DNA from: Dasypus novemcinctus
Lineage: Eukaryota; Chordata; Mammalia; Cingulata; Dasypodidae
Direction of reading: 5' to 3'
Assembly: GCF_030445035.2 (NCBI RefSeq)
Contig: NC_080685.1
Span: forward strand, 113,138,432 to 113,202,431
Length of the DNA: 64,000 nucleotides
This document shows, in pieces, positions 1 to 8,954 of this stretch (positions are counted from its first letter, which is position 1; the number at the start of each line of letters is the position of its first letter). A model generated the notes under the pieces. It worked only from the letters and a program-made list of their open reading frames with translations. It had not been told where the DNA came from and searched no databases. The translations under genes and the position numbers were made by a program.

Positions 1-602
1 AAATTAAAAGTGGAAACTGATGGTGAATCTTATAATTTAGAATCGGGTGAATCTGAGGAGGAGATGGTAAAGTCTCGACCTCTGCCATACGTTCCCTATC
101 CCGCAATCCCACCTATACTTATGCCAGTAGTTAACCCAAGGAAGGAGTTGTTAGAAAAAATAGAGAAACTAATAATACAACAGCAAAAAAAATCCCATAA
201 CCCTGCTGTGTTCCCAGTAACCGAGGCAAATGGGGAACCATCAGGTTTTTCCCCTCATCCTGATATTAACCCTTTCATCAACAAAAGCTCAGTGAAGGGT
301 CTTAATGAAATACCTTCTGTGTATCAGTACAACCCTCTGCACCTACTGAATTGCCTTCTGTTACTAAGCCTAAGTTAGAAATGTTTTCAGATGTTGCCAA
401 TGCTTTGCCTTATGTTAAACAATTGTTATCTGCTTTCCCGGTAACATTACATGCTATTAATACCACCAGATACAAAAATTCTGCAAGGGGTGTTGAGTTT
501 CATCCTGAGCCAAAACCTTTTAAACTATTGAAAGATTTAAAACAGGTAAAAATACTAAATAAAGTCAGTGAAATCAGGCTTGTAAGAAAACTCTGTTGTT
601 AA
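1..602 (+). pseudogene. ERV element 1: gag fragment (linker region and capsid start), decayed
   Basis: This is the middle of a betaretrovirus-like gag that enters from outside the window. Frame 1 is open from base 1 to 378 and encodes an acidic, proline-rich stretch (motifs such as PLPYVPYPAIPP), then a lysine/glutamine-rich segment, as expected between matrix and capsid. Frame 3 takes over at about 351 and carries a capsid-start signature (AFPVT, then FKLLKDLKQ near 525-545), so a frameshift lies at about 330-378. The capsid homology stops after roughly 20 residues, at about 550, and AT-rich non-coding sequence follows. The FPVT and FK-LK-LK motifs recur in the better capsid at 4634, which supports the call. 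Matrix and 5' LTR are not visible. The family is class II (ERVK/betaretrovirus) by motif resemblance only. Confidence 0.65.
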
Positions 603-2910
603 AATGTTAAGTAAGATAAGGAAACTATTCTGGCAGCAACTCTGCAAACCCCCTGCTGTCTACATAACAATGTAGCTGTGGGCTAGTGGGGGCCAATAGA
701 GTTAAGCCACTGGAAAGAGAAAAACGTGGCAATATTTGTGTTTTGTTTTGTTTCCATGCTGATTCTGATTAGGCTTATTTAACCAAAATAATAAAATTAG
801 TACCAAATTTTTATCAAAGTCTAAAAAGAATTTTCAGTTTTAAATCAATAGTTTTCTCCAAAACTTCAAGTCTCAGTATAGTCTTACAGAGTAATAATCC
901 AAAAATGTGTGTTAATGGTCTGTCTAAACTGCAAAATAAAAACTTAACTACATTTATGCTGCTCAAGTTATCCTAACTGATTGCTGATAATTAATAATGT
1001 TTCCAAGCACAAGCTTGCATGTTACAGGCAACATGGATTCCAGAAGAAATCTTAATAAAAACTTAAAAACAGCTATACCAAGAAAGTAAGAATTATGAGT
1101 TAATTGCAAACTGTATGTTTCTGTTAATGTGTTGTAATTGTTCTGTGTTTGTTCGTTCAATGTCAGTGTATATTTTGATACCTCCAGATGGTAATATAAA
1201 TTAATAAAAATTTATAAAAGAGCTCTATTCAAATGGCCAAAAATTAAATAAGCGCTTATATTAATACTTAAGTTTAAATGTTAATAAGATCTCTACAATA
1301 ATAAAAATTGTAAGTCTTGATTAACAAAATTAACTATAAGTCTTCATAAAAAGTTATTCTTGCCTAGATTGAAATAAATAGTTTATTTTTTTCTTCACAG
1401 AATAAAATGAAGAATGTAAAACTTAAATGAATATTAAAAAAAGGTTAAAAGTTTGTGGGAATGCTGACTGAAATTTTAAAAATTTTCCAAAAATTATGTT
1501 TTGTCCTAAAATAGGATGGCTAATTTTTCATAAACTCTTAAAACTTAATTTGCATGCGGCAAGTTATAAAAAGTATTGTGGTAACTTTAAGTAAAGAAAT
1601 GTGTTCTGTAAAGATAAAATTTGTCTTAAAATAATATAATTATAGTCTATATAGTTATAAATAATTATAAGAAGTTTTATAAAGCATTGTTTAAATTAAA
1701 GTGTTTAAACAAACCTGAATTAATAATAATAATAATAATAAAAGGTAATTTTATAACAGGAAAAATTGGCAACAGCCAGCCTCCCCTGCCAACTTGCTTC
1801 TAGGAAACTGTTTCTGATATTGCATGCTACTAAGTATTTAAAGAAAAGTTCATTATTTTAACAAGCTTGTTTAGTGTTAACGGTATTATGTTATAAAAAG
1901 TTTGCTTGATAACATTGTATTTAGGCTATATGGAATGTGTTTTTATTGTTAAGGAAACAGAAGATGATTTTGTCCTAAGATAAAATAATTGATTATTGGA
2001 AAGAGTAGAGTGTGGGACCTGAGTAAATACTGAAAGTGCAAAAGGTTGGTGGAAAAGGAATTTTTATGGGTAAAGTTGAATAAGATTTGATGAGTCTATT
2101 TATAAAATTTTAAAAGCTTTAGTATCAAGTAGTATGCTGATGAAAAGTTAAAAATTTTGTTCTTTCTCAAGGTCTCTCAAATCAATCTGTTTTGGTAAAA
2201 GTTTTTATCCTCAATAATCAGTATACAAAGAAAGTCTGTTTTATCAAAATAGCTCCTTGTGCTTCTTGTGCTCATCATTTCCTTGGTGTTCCAAGAAAGG
2301 AAAGTTTTCTCTCTTTTAAAGGAACATAATGTTCAAAACTGCTTTCTCAAAACCAAATCCTGAACAGTAGCCTTTTATTACAAACTAATTATAAGAGATT
2401 TGTTCTTTTACCTTAAAAGAAAAATTTAAGTAATAATTTAGTTCATTTAATATGTTATAAGTTGAATAAAAGGTGTTTTAAAGTGTTATAAAATTAACAA
2501 GTTTTTTCTTTCCTTTAACCCTCTGTTAATTAAAGTTGTGTGAATAAAAAGTTTCTATAAATGCTTAAAAGTGTATAAAGCTACCAATAGTTCAGCATAA
2601 TATTAAAGAGAAGTACAATGTGGTTATTTATAGTTTTAATTATAATAAAAGAGTATATGTCACAGAAACAACCTCTTACCATTGATTAAAGTAACAACAC
2701 TGTAGTATGCAGCAATCCCAGACACTGCTAGTTTATGGCAAGAAGTTAACGTCCAGCTGTGTTGCTATCACTTTGTTTTAAAACTTGCTAAAACTTTCTG
2801 TAGTGTGTTCTTAAACAACTCAAGCCAGCTGCATTCCTCTATCTGTAAAAAACCCAACAATAGACTTTTGCAGTGCTTTTCAGGGCTGTGTGCATAGCCC
2901 AATCATCTTG
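603..2910 (+). other. AT-rich block occupying the protease/reverse transcriptase position of ERV element 1
   Basis: About 2.3 kb of strongly AT-rich sequence lies between the gag piece and the RNase H piece. There is no open frame of useful length on the + strand and no reverse transcriptase YxDD context that I can find. It contains a short (TAA)n run at about 1722-1742. A recurring phrase close to TTGTCCTAAAATA appears near 1500, 1618 and 1970, and GTTATAAAAAG-type pieces occur several times, so it may have expanded by internal duplication. It could be a decayed non-coding internal region of an ERV family or an unrelated insertion. Confidence 0.5.
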
Positions 2911-2917
2911 TACAGTA

Positions 2918-4135
2918 TTTACTGATAGTAATAGTAATAAAAAAGCAGCATATGTTACTTCTCAAAAAGAACAGGTTTGGCAAACTCCTTATTTGTCTGC
3001 TCAATGCACAGAGCTTTCAGCCGTCATTAAAGTTTTACAAATGTTTTAAGAGCCCTTGAACATTGTCTCTTACTCTAAATATGTAAGTCTTACTGTCAAG
3101 CATATTAAAACAGCTCGTATCTTTGCTACTGATGAGTTATCTTAACTTTTCACTAACTTGCAACATCTCATCAGGTTAAAACAGCATCCTATTTACATTA
3201 CTCACATACGCTCTCATACCTCTTTGCCTAGTCCTATGACAGCAAATAATGCTCAAGCTGATTTATTAGTAGGGTGTTTACAAAATGCTCGTGATTACCA
3301 TGCTTTAACTCACACTAATGCTAAAGGCCTGCGAAATAAATATCAAAAGTTAACAAAACTACAGGCACAAGAAATTATTTGCACTTGTCCTACTTGTGGA
3401 CCACTAAAAGCGGTGCCTTTTCAGGCTGGAACTAATCCCAGAGGCCTGACTCCTAATCAATTATGGCAGATGGATGTTACTCACATACCATCCTTTGGTA
3501 AACTACAATATGTTCATGTTTATATTAACACTTATTCTCATTTTATGTGGGCTACTGCTCAAAGTAGGGAACGGTTTCATCATGTTCGTTCACATCTATG
3601 GTCTGCTTTTGCTGTAATGGGACGCCCCTTGAAAATTAAAACTAATAATGGCCCTTCTTACACTAGTAAGTCTTCTACTTCTTTTTGTTCTACATATGCT
3701 GCTAAGCATATTACTGGTATTCCTTATAATCCTACAGATCAAGCCATAGTTAAAAGCAGCCATCACACCCTAAAAACTATGCTTTTAAAACAAAAAGGGG
3801 GAGATAATGGTATTATAACACCAAAAGATTAATTAGCAAAAGCTTTATTTACTTTACATTTTCTTAATGTTTATAATTCATTAACACCTGCAGAATGTCA
3901 CTCTGGAAAATGTCAAACATCTACAGTAGACACAGGAAATGAAGATCAACCAATATTCTAGAAAGATATTTTAAGCAATGAATGGAAAAAAAGGCAGGAT
4001 TAAAGTAAGGGGGTGAGGCTATGCTCTTATCATTTCAGAAAATGGAGAACAAATTTAGTTACCTGCGAAAAGGATTAAACCCCAGAATGAAGAGATGGAG
4101 TCTTCTACAACTTCTGATGATGGTGATCGTAAGTA
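2918..4135 (+). pseudogene. ERV element 1: pol RNase H-integrase fragment, inactivated
   Basis: The fragment encodes the C-terminal part of a betaretrovirus-like Pol. RNase H begins at FTDSN (2918) and runs through QCTELSAV and AQADLL in one frame. That frame is broken by TAA stops at 3047 and 3143, and the third acidic position reads SYSKYV, with Y where D is expected. Integrase follows in the same frame from about 3158: an HHCC zinc domain (two histidines near 3299-3313, CPTC near 3386-3397), then the catalytic core. The first core aspartate is present (QMDVTHIP, codon 3473). The second is N (TNNGP, codon 3644) and the glutamate is K (codon 3752). A TAA at 3830 ends the long ORF, though the frame carries on to 3960. 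Integrase C-terminal homology (ISENGEQI, then LPAKRIKP) sits at about 4020-4090 in another frame. It is non-functional. Confidence 0.85.
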
Positions 4136-4136
4136 A

Positions 4137-4569
4137 TAAGGAAGCTGCCAGTAATTACACTTATTAGGCCTATGTACCTAAACCGCCATTACTTAGAGTG
4201 TTAACCTAGAAAGATCCATTCTTTCATATATATCTAAATAAAACCCATATATTCCCTGAACCAATTAATAATTGATTGCCAATTAAACCCTATGAAGAAA
4301 GACAAAGAATCGATAACCTCATATTACCATTTGATTATCAACCCTTATGCATTGGTAACCATATTTCCTGTATGTATGTTAAAAATCAGGTCATAATTAT
4401 CTTCAAAAGTAATAATACTCAGTTTATTGTAACTTTGTTTCCCTCTTACAATTTAATCATAACCAAAAATCCTACTTATAATTGTCGGAAAATTAACTAT
4501 AACCCAAAAATGCTCTATTCTATAAAAATAAGGCCTTGCCTCCTAGTAGCCACTACCCCACCCTAAGCC
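4137..4569 (+). pseudogene. ERV element 1: env surface-subunit fragment
   Basis: Directly after the integrase C-terminus, a 96-codon open frame (4276-4566) and the interrupted frame just before it resemble the N-terminal part of a class II (HERV-K/MMTV-type) env surface subunit. The visible phrases are AYVPKPPLLRVLT before a stop, and YQPLCIGN with later N- and C-containing segments. Several stops lie between 4140 and 4276. No signal peptide, cleavage site or transmembrane part follows, because the sequence switches to a second gag at about 4600. The position (integrase end overlapping env start) is as expected for this virus type. The family assignment rests on position and short motifs only. 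Confidence 0.5.
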
Positions 4570-4599
4570 ACTTATACCAGAAACAATCTTTAGATTTCC

Positions 4600-5430
4600 C
4601 CAGATTTCCAACCTATTAAGCAGCTTAGGAAAATTGGAGGCTTTCCCTGTTACAGAAAAGAGGGACGAGGACGATAAGCTCGTAAGAATCCACACCACTT
4701 TCCCGTTTAAAACCTTAAAAGAATTGAAATCGGCCGCTTCTAGCTATGGTCCTACTGCCCCATACACCATAACCATCTTGGAGCAAATCACTGACGGTTG
4801 GCTTACGCCTGCTGACTGGCATACTGATGCTCGAGCCACTCTGTCAGGAGGGGATTACTTGCTATGGAAATCAGAATATGTGGAGCTTTGCAAAGACACA
4901 GCCAGGCGTAATGCCCAGGTAGGCAATGGGTGGAATTTAGACATGCTTACTGGAGAGGGGGATTATAAGGAAAACATGAACCAAATGAGATATGACCCCG
5001 CACTGTTTGCTCAAACTCAAACTGCTGGCCTTAGAGCCTGGAGAAAGCTGCCAGCAAAAGGGGACCTTAGCTCCTCTCTCACTAGCATAAAACAAGGCCC
5101 TGATGAGCCGTTCTCCGATTTCGTGAGTCGACTCTCAATGGCAGCAGAAAGAATATTTGGTAATCAAGACCAAGGAACTGAGTTTGTTAAGCAACTGGCG
5201 TATGAGAATGCCAATGCTGCTTGCCAAGCCACAATTAGACCCTATAGAAAGAAGGAAAACCTGTCTGGCTATATTAGATTGTGCTCAGACATAGGAGCTG
5301 CATATCAGCAGGGTCTAGCAATGGCAGCAGCCCTACAAGGGTTTACAGTTAAACAGTATTTGGCCCAGCAAAATAAAGGAAATGCTTCACCTGTGGTGAA
5401 GAGGGCCACTTTGCTAAAAACTGCAAGGGT
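4600..5430 (+). pseudogene. ERV element 2: gag capsid and one nucleocapsid zinc knuckle
   Basis: This is the best-kept retroviral coding piece. From about 4600 the frame reads into a capsid start (AFPVT at 4638) and stays open to 5635. It covers a nearly complete betaretrovirus (type D-like) capsid: [35 protein letters not shown], then the major homology region with [15 protein letters not shown] at about 5090-5140, and [10 protein letters not shown] near the end. A CCHC zinc knuckle of form C-x2-C-x4-H-x4-C lies at 5383-5424, one base out of frame with the capsid ORF, so a frameshift lies at about 5365-5380. Family members normally have two knuckles and I see one. Matrix and upstream gag are missing. 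The 5' edge abuts element 1 with no LTR. Structural protein only, not expressed intact. Confidence 0.85.
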
Positions 5431-5439
5431 CATAAGCTT

Positions 5440-5640
5440 AGACCAAAAGGGACACTCTGCAGCCGAGCGCTTCTGGCACTCTAACCCTGGCACTAACCAT
5501 GCCACCGTTCTGTGGAAAGACCCAATGGATAATACCTGGCATGGACCCGATCCCGTCCTAATATGGGGCAAGGATCAGTTTGCGTCTATTCAAAGAACTA
5601 GATGCAGCCAGGTGGCTGCCGGAATGATTGGTTAAACAAA
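5440..5640 (+). pseudogene. ERV element 2: integrase C-terminal fragment fused to gag
   Basis: The translation passes from the nucleocapsid knuckle straight into the C-terminal domain of a betaretrovirus-type integrase: AAERFW, then [19 protein letters not shown] at about 5510-5567, then (in another frame) the end motif around DAARWLPE at about 5600. Protease, reverse transcriptase, RNase H and the integrase core are absent. An internal deletion of most of pro-pol therefore joins gag to the end of pol between about 5425 and 5455. At least one frameshift lies at about 5575-5600. The length is far below that of an intact pol. The WHGPDPV motif makes the domain call firm. Confidence 0.8.
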
Positions 5641-5687
5641 TGGATAATAAAAATCTATCCAGGGTAGAGGACTCTCCCTGAGATGAA

Positions 5688-5703
5688 TACTGTTTTCTTG
5701 CAG
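5688..5703 (+). promoter_or_regulatory. Probable env splice acceptor
   Basis: A pyrimidine tract followed by CAG (TACTGTTTTCTTGCAG, with AG at 5702-5703) lies 23 bases upstream of the env leader ATG at 5727. This is where a retroviral subgenomic env acceptor is expected. Inferred from position and consensus only. Confidence 0.55.
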
Positions 5704-5726
5704 GAGAGTAACCAACGCTAAAACCG

Positions 5727-5798
5727 ATGCAGCTGTGCGGCCCCCCTGGAATCCTTCCATGCAGCTTCATCACCATTATTGGAGCCCTTCTGTTATAC
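5727..5798 (+). pseudogene. ERV element 2: env leader (signal-peptide-like)
   Basis: An ATG at 5727, just after the putative env acceptor, opens a short frame with a hydrophobic stretch (SFITIIGALLLY), like a retroviral env signal peptide. The surface subunit that should follow is absent. At about 5799 the sequence switches to a GC-rich ALDH3B-like segment. The leader frame (frame 3) continues through GQIC of that segment before losing register. The call rests on the ATG, hydrophobicity and position between acceptor and transmembrane part. Which virus family's leader this is cannot be told. Confidence 0.5.
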
Positions 5799-5902
5799 GC
5801 CGGCCAGATCTGCGTGACTACGTGCTGTGCAGCCGCGAAATGCAGGAGCGGCTGCTGCCCGCCCTGCAGAGCGCCATCACGTGCTTCTACGGCGACAGCC
5901 CC
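5799..5902 (+). pseudogene. Captured host ALDH3B fragment inside the ERV env region
   Basis: About 104 bp, visibly more GC-rich than its flanks, translate into a stretch very like mammalian aldehyde dehydrogenase 3B1/3B2. AGQICV (5798-5815) matches the active-site loop with the catalytic cysteine (AGQ-x-C-V). Then in frame 2 come DYVLCS, MQERLLPALQSAIT and FYGDSP (5816-5902). I count about 25 of 29 residues shared with the ALDH3B1 sequence I remember for the second part. Between AGQICV and DYVLCS some 7 bases are missing relative to host coding sequence, which shifts the frame. Retroviral sequence lies on both sides: env leader upstream, and the membrane anchor starting LWNGLNG downstream in the same frame as the second part. 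The ALDH enzyme oxidises aldehydes; this piece is far too short to act. Alternatives are later gene conversion or an assembly artefact. Confidence 0.75.
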
Positions 5903-6150
5903 TTGTGGAATGGGTTGAATGGACTGTTACCCTACATACTCCCTCTCTTGGGACCTCTGCTTGGCTTACTAATACTTCTATCGCTAGGACCTATTCTCCT
6001 TAACAAGATTATGGCCTTTTTAAAGCAACAACTGAATGCCATAAAAATGCAGCCCATCTAGGTCCATTATCATAGACTGGACATGGCTGACTACGACAAG
6101 GGGTCTAACCGCTATTTGCAAATGGATCCAGCCGATAGGCCTGATCCCAG
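5903..6150 (+). pseudogene. ERV element 2: env transmembrane-subunit C-terminus
   Basis: The frame starting LWNGLNG encodes a long hydrophobic segment (about 5930-6010, rich in L, I and G) followed by a short basic/amphipathic tail and a TAG at 6060. The downstream frame still reads YHRLD-like cytoplasmic-tail sequence to about 6150. This is the membrane anchor and tail of a gamma/type-D style retroviral env. The surface subunit, cleavage site, fusion peptide and immunosuppressive region are absent. In intact relatives it anchors the envelope spike. Here it directly follows the ALDH3B-like piece in the same frame. Confidence 0.7.
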
Positions 6151-6391
6151 ACCATGAATATCTCGTCAGTATCTTCTGAGGCTCTGGACTGGTTAGTCAA
6201 TGACGGGCAACTGGGCAAGGCATTCTCACGATAGCAACCGCCTAAGACAGAGACGTGGCCTTTCGCTGCCATGGTTCTCAATGATGGGTAAGGTTTAATG
6301 CGGTCATCTTTTTGCCAGCCCTGACCTAAGACAGGCACAGTCCCCCCAGAACGGGCCGTCTTGTCAGTCTTCCTTTTCTGCTAAAAATATT
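6151..6391 (+). other. ERV element 2: non-coding stretch between env and the polypurine tract
   Basis: About 240 bp follow the env tail with no open frame of note on the + strand. The position corresponds to the env-to-LTR untranslated region of simple retroviruses. No accessory gene is recognisable. Confidence 0.5.
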
Positions 6392-6408
6392 AAAGTAAAA
6401 GGGGACCT
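6392..6408 (+). promoter_or_regulatory. Polypurine tract of ERV element 2
   Basis: A purine run (AAAGTAAAAGGGGA) sits immediately before the TG that opens the LTR. This is the usual primer site for plus-strand DNA synthesis. Its position next to a 445-bp TG...CA repeat supports the call. Confidence 0.75.
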
Positions 6409-6713
6409 GTGGGAAGCTGCCTCTGGCACTAGTATTGTATCGGACATCTTGATACCAAACGCCATCTTAGATACTAACCCATTTAGGTTTCTATTCCCCC
6501 ATCCTCACTGAAGTAAGTTAAGTTTCTATTTCTCCTTACGCCACTCCCCCGGGCTCTGATTGGGCACTCCCTAAAGCACGCGAAAGTTTTTCCGCAGACG
6601 TTGCCAAACAACCATCTGTGCATGCATGTGGCGCAAAATTCAAAATCTAGTTACCCAATCATTTACTGACATATGCGCTGTCGTCAGTGCGTACCACCTC
6701 CTTCCTTCCTGGC

Positions 6714-6720
6714 TATAAAT
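6714..6720 (+). promoter_or_regulatory. LTR TATA box
   Basis: TATAAAT lies in the 3' LTR about 20 bp upstream of the polyadenylation signal. This short TATA-to-AATAAA spacing is usual for betaretrovirus-type LTRs. Confidence 0.6.
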
Positions 6721-6737
6721 ACCCCTGATTAACCCTC

Positions 6738-6743
6738 AATAAA
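6738..6743 (+). terminator. LTR polyadenylation signal
   Basis: AATAAA lies in the R region of the LTR, followed by a T/C-rich U5. It would end the retroviral transcript. Confidence 0.6.
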
Positions 6744-6870
6744 CGAGACTTGATCAGAATCCTGTCTTGTCTCCATTCTTTGTGTCTCTTGTCCCCTTTT
6801 CATTCCCACTCCCTCCCTCAGGTCTCGGTCCGACAGACCCGCAGGTCGGGTCAGTATATGTGTTCCCACA

Positions 6871-7165
6871 ATTTTTTTTTTTTAAGTGTAAATAGGTTTT
6901 TAAATTTTTTAGCCTTGTGGGGAACAGTCACTTCCCTCCCTCCTTGTTTTTGGAATATTAGGACCAGGGAATGAACCTCGGACCTTATATGTAGGAAGCC
7001 ATCACTCAACCACTGTGCCACGTCGGCTCCCCTGAGTTGGTTTTTTCATTTGTTTTGCTTGCTGTTGCTGTTGTTGTTTTTTTAGGAGGCACTGGGAACC
7101 AAATCTGGGACGTCCCATGTGGGAAGCAGGTGCTCTACCACTTGAGGACCATATGTCCACCAGTC
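6871..7165 (-). mobile_element. Dimeric tRNA-derived SINE (DAS-III-like), older copy
   Basis: A T-rich left edge is the poly(A) tail read backwards. Two tRNA-like monomers on the minus strand follow. One covers about 6945-7030 (A-box-like CAGTGGTTGAG and B-box-like GGTTCATTCC in reverse) and one about 7083-7165 (GGGAACCAAATCT is the reversed B-box). The same two-unit plan is seen at 50616-50953 and 60328-60672. No clear target-site duplication is visible. Confidence 0.55.
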
Positions 7166-7280
7166 ACCCCTTTTAATACGTACATTTCTTCTGCCTTCCC
7201 ACATTCTGTCTTAGGATACATTTTTATTGAAACACATTAGCTTTTAAAGTTGGGATGTGGTTTTAGTTTTGTTTTGTTTT

Positions 7281-7947
7281 TTAAAGATATTTTTAATTTT
7301 TTAAAGATACATAGATCACAAAAAAGTTACATTAAAATATAAAAGAGGTTCCCATATACCTCACCCCCACCCCACCCTACTCCTCCAACATCAACAACCT
7401 CTTTCATCATTGTGGCACATTCATTCCATTTGATGAATATATTTTGGAGCACGGCTACACAGCATGGATTATAGTTTACATTGTACTTTACACTCTCTCC
7501 CAGCCCATTCAGTGGGTTATGGCAGGATATAGAATGTCCAGTATCTGTTCCTGCAATATCATTTAGGACGACTCCAAGTCCTGAAAATGCCCCCATATCT
7601 CACCTCCTTTTCTCACTCCCTGCCTTCAGCAACTCCCATGGCCACTGTCTCCACATCAATGATATAATTTCTTCCATTGCTAGAGTCACAATAATTCTAT
7701 AGTAGAATAATTCTATAGTAGAATTCTATAGTAAGTCCACTCTAGTTCATATTTTATTCCTCCATCCTGAGGACCCTGGGATGGCAATGCCTACTCCACC
7801 TTTAACTGAGAGGGGCTTCAGTCCCACGTGGCTGGTGGGTGGGACTCTCGTGCCCACAGCTGTAGACTCTCTTGATTCCTTGGTGTGGTGTTTTTCCATC
7901 CTCACCTCCCTGTCAGCTGACCTGGGTAAGTCCAATGAACTGGAGAG
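7281..7947 (-). mobile_element. L1 3' untranslated region, xenarthran type, minus strand
   Basis: Reverse complement of the repeat seen at 24845-25620 and 31560-32715. The shared phrases, read here in reverse, include the purine-rich GTGGGAGGAGT-type segment, ATGGCAGGATAT and GACTTACCCAGGTCAGCT. The T-rich left edge is the reversed poly(A). It is 5' truncated at about 7947. Confidence 0.75.
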
Positions 7948-8954
7948 TAAGTGGATATGTTTTTTTATGTCTTTGATCTTCCAAGACTTTACCTATGTGT
8001 TTAAGGGTTTTTTATTGGGGGGTGGGGGGAAGTAGTCATTTTTGAAGGAGAGGAGTTTATAACTAGAGAGGGTCTATTTTGTCAATGTGCTTTATTTGAA
8101 AATTGGTGTGTGTGTGTTGACTGATGTATTTGGGAAATTTATACTGTGGTGCTATAGCTTAGTAGATGAGGGAGGGAATTGATGACAGCTGACCAGGAAA
8201 CTGCTAATAGTGTCAGAGGGTGGTGGATCAGAGAATATCGGTAGTGCCTGGCACAGTCTCCAATGCTGGACTTGAAATTGAGAATATGGAATATGTAAAT
8301 TATTATTTTTATATTTATTCAGTCAGTAAGTAGTTATTGAATAAATAGTATGTGCCAGGCACTGTTCTAAGCCCTAGTGAGTAGATAATCATGTTTCTTA
8401 TCTTCACATAATTTTACAGGGGCAATAAACAAGTAAGAATTTCCAATGAAGTGTGGAACCCTTATAGGAAATTACAGGATGCTATGGGGACAAACATTTT
8501 TCTAATTTATCATCTCTCTGAAACTAGTGGCCATATGTACTGAAATGGTTGGGGAGTGAAGTCAAAGGTCAGAGCTTAATGTCTTAGCTAGTTTTTACCA
8601 AAACTGTTCAGTAGTTAACTCAAATATGCCTTGTTGTTGTTGTTGTTTTTAAGAGCAGAAACTTTATTATTTGATCAAAGAATGGAGAAAGGTGGACTGG
8701 TGTCTTTAAGCACGTTTTCCTCAAATATGTTTAATTTAGTTTGGTGACTGTCTGGTTTTGGAAGAGACCATGGCTTTTCCAATTTCTGAGTGTGTCATGC
8801 TTAAGCTCTGTTTATGAAATAAAAGGTACTATTCTACTTGTATTGAAGAAAACTATCTTTAACTTAGACCAGCTATGTGTGTTGGTTCTTTGTTAGGATT
8901 TAAAATCTCTTATTGACATGCAAATTCACTTTCTGATTGATTCAATTCATAATA
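7948..8954. other. Mostly unique sequence with one ancient repeat fragment
   Basis: No coding signal. At about 8310-8460 is a diverged copy of a common mammalian repeat phrase (ATGTGCCAGGCACTGTTCTAAGC), family not assigned. A short (GTT)n lies at about 8633-8646. The rest shows nothing I can name. Confidence 0.4.

Larger units (their letters stand above)
6409..6853 (+). repeat. 3' LTR of ERV element 2 (class II type, about 445 bp)
   Basis: Begins TGTGGGAAGC right after the polypurine tract and ends GGTCGGGTCA. It contains a TATA box (6714-6720) and an AATAAA (6738-6743) with the spacing of a U3-R-U5 LTR, then a pyrimidine-rich U5. No matching 5' LTR is in the window. No clear flanking duplication can be checked, since the other end is missing. 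Confidence 0.8.

Noticed and set aside
6409-6853. A cellular gene promoter
   Set aside because: TATA and AATAAA are 20 bp apart inside a TG...CA repeat next to a polypurine tract, which is an LTR.
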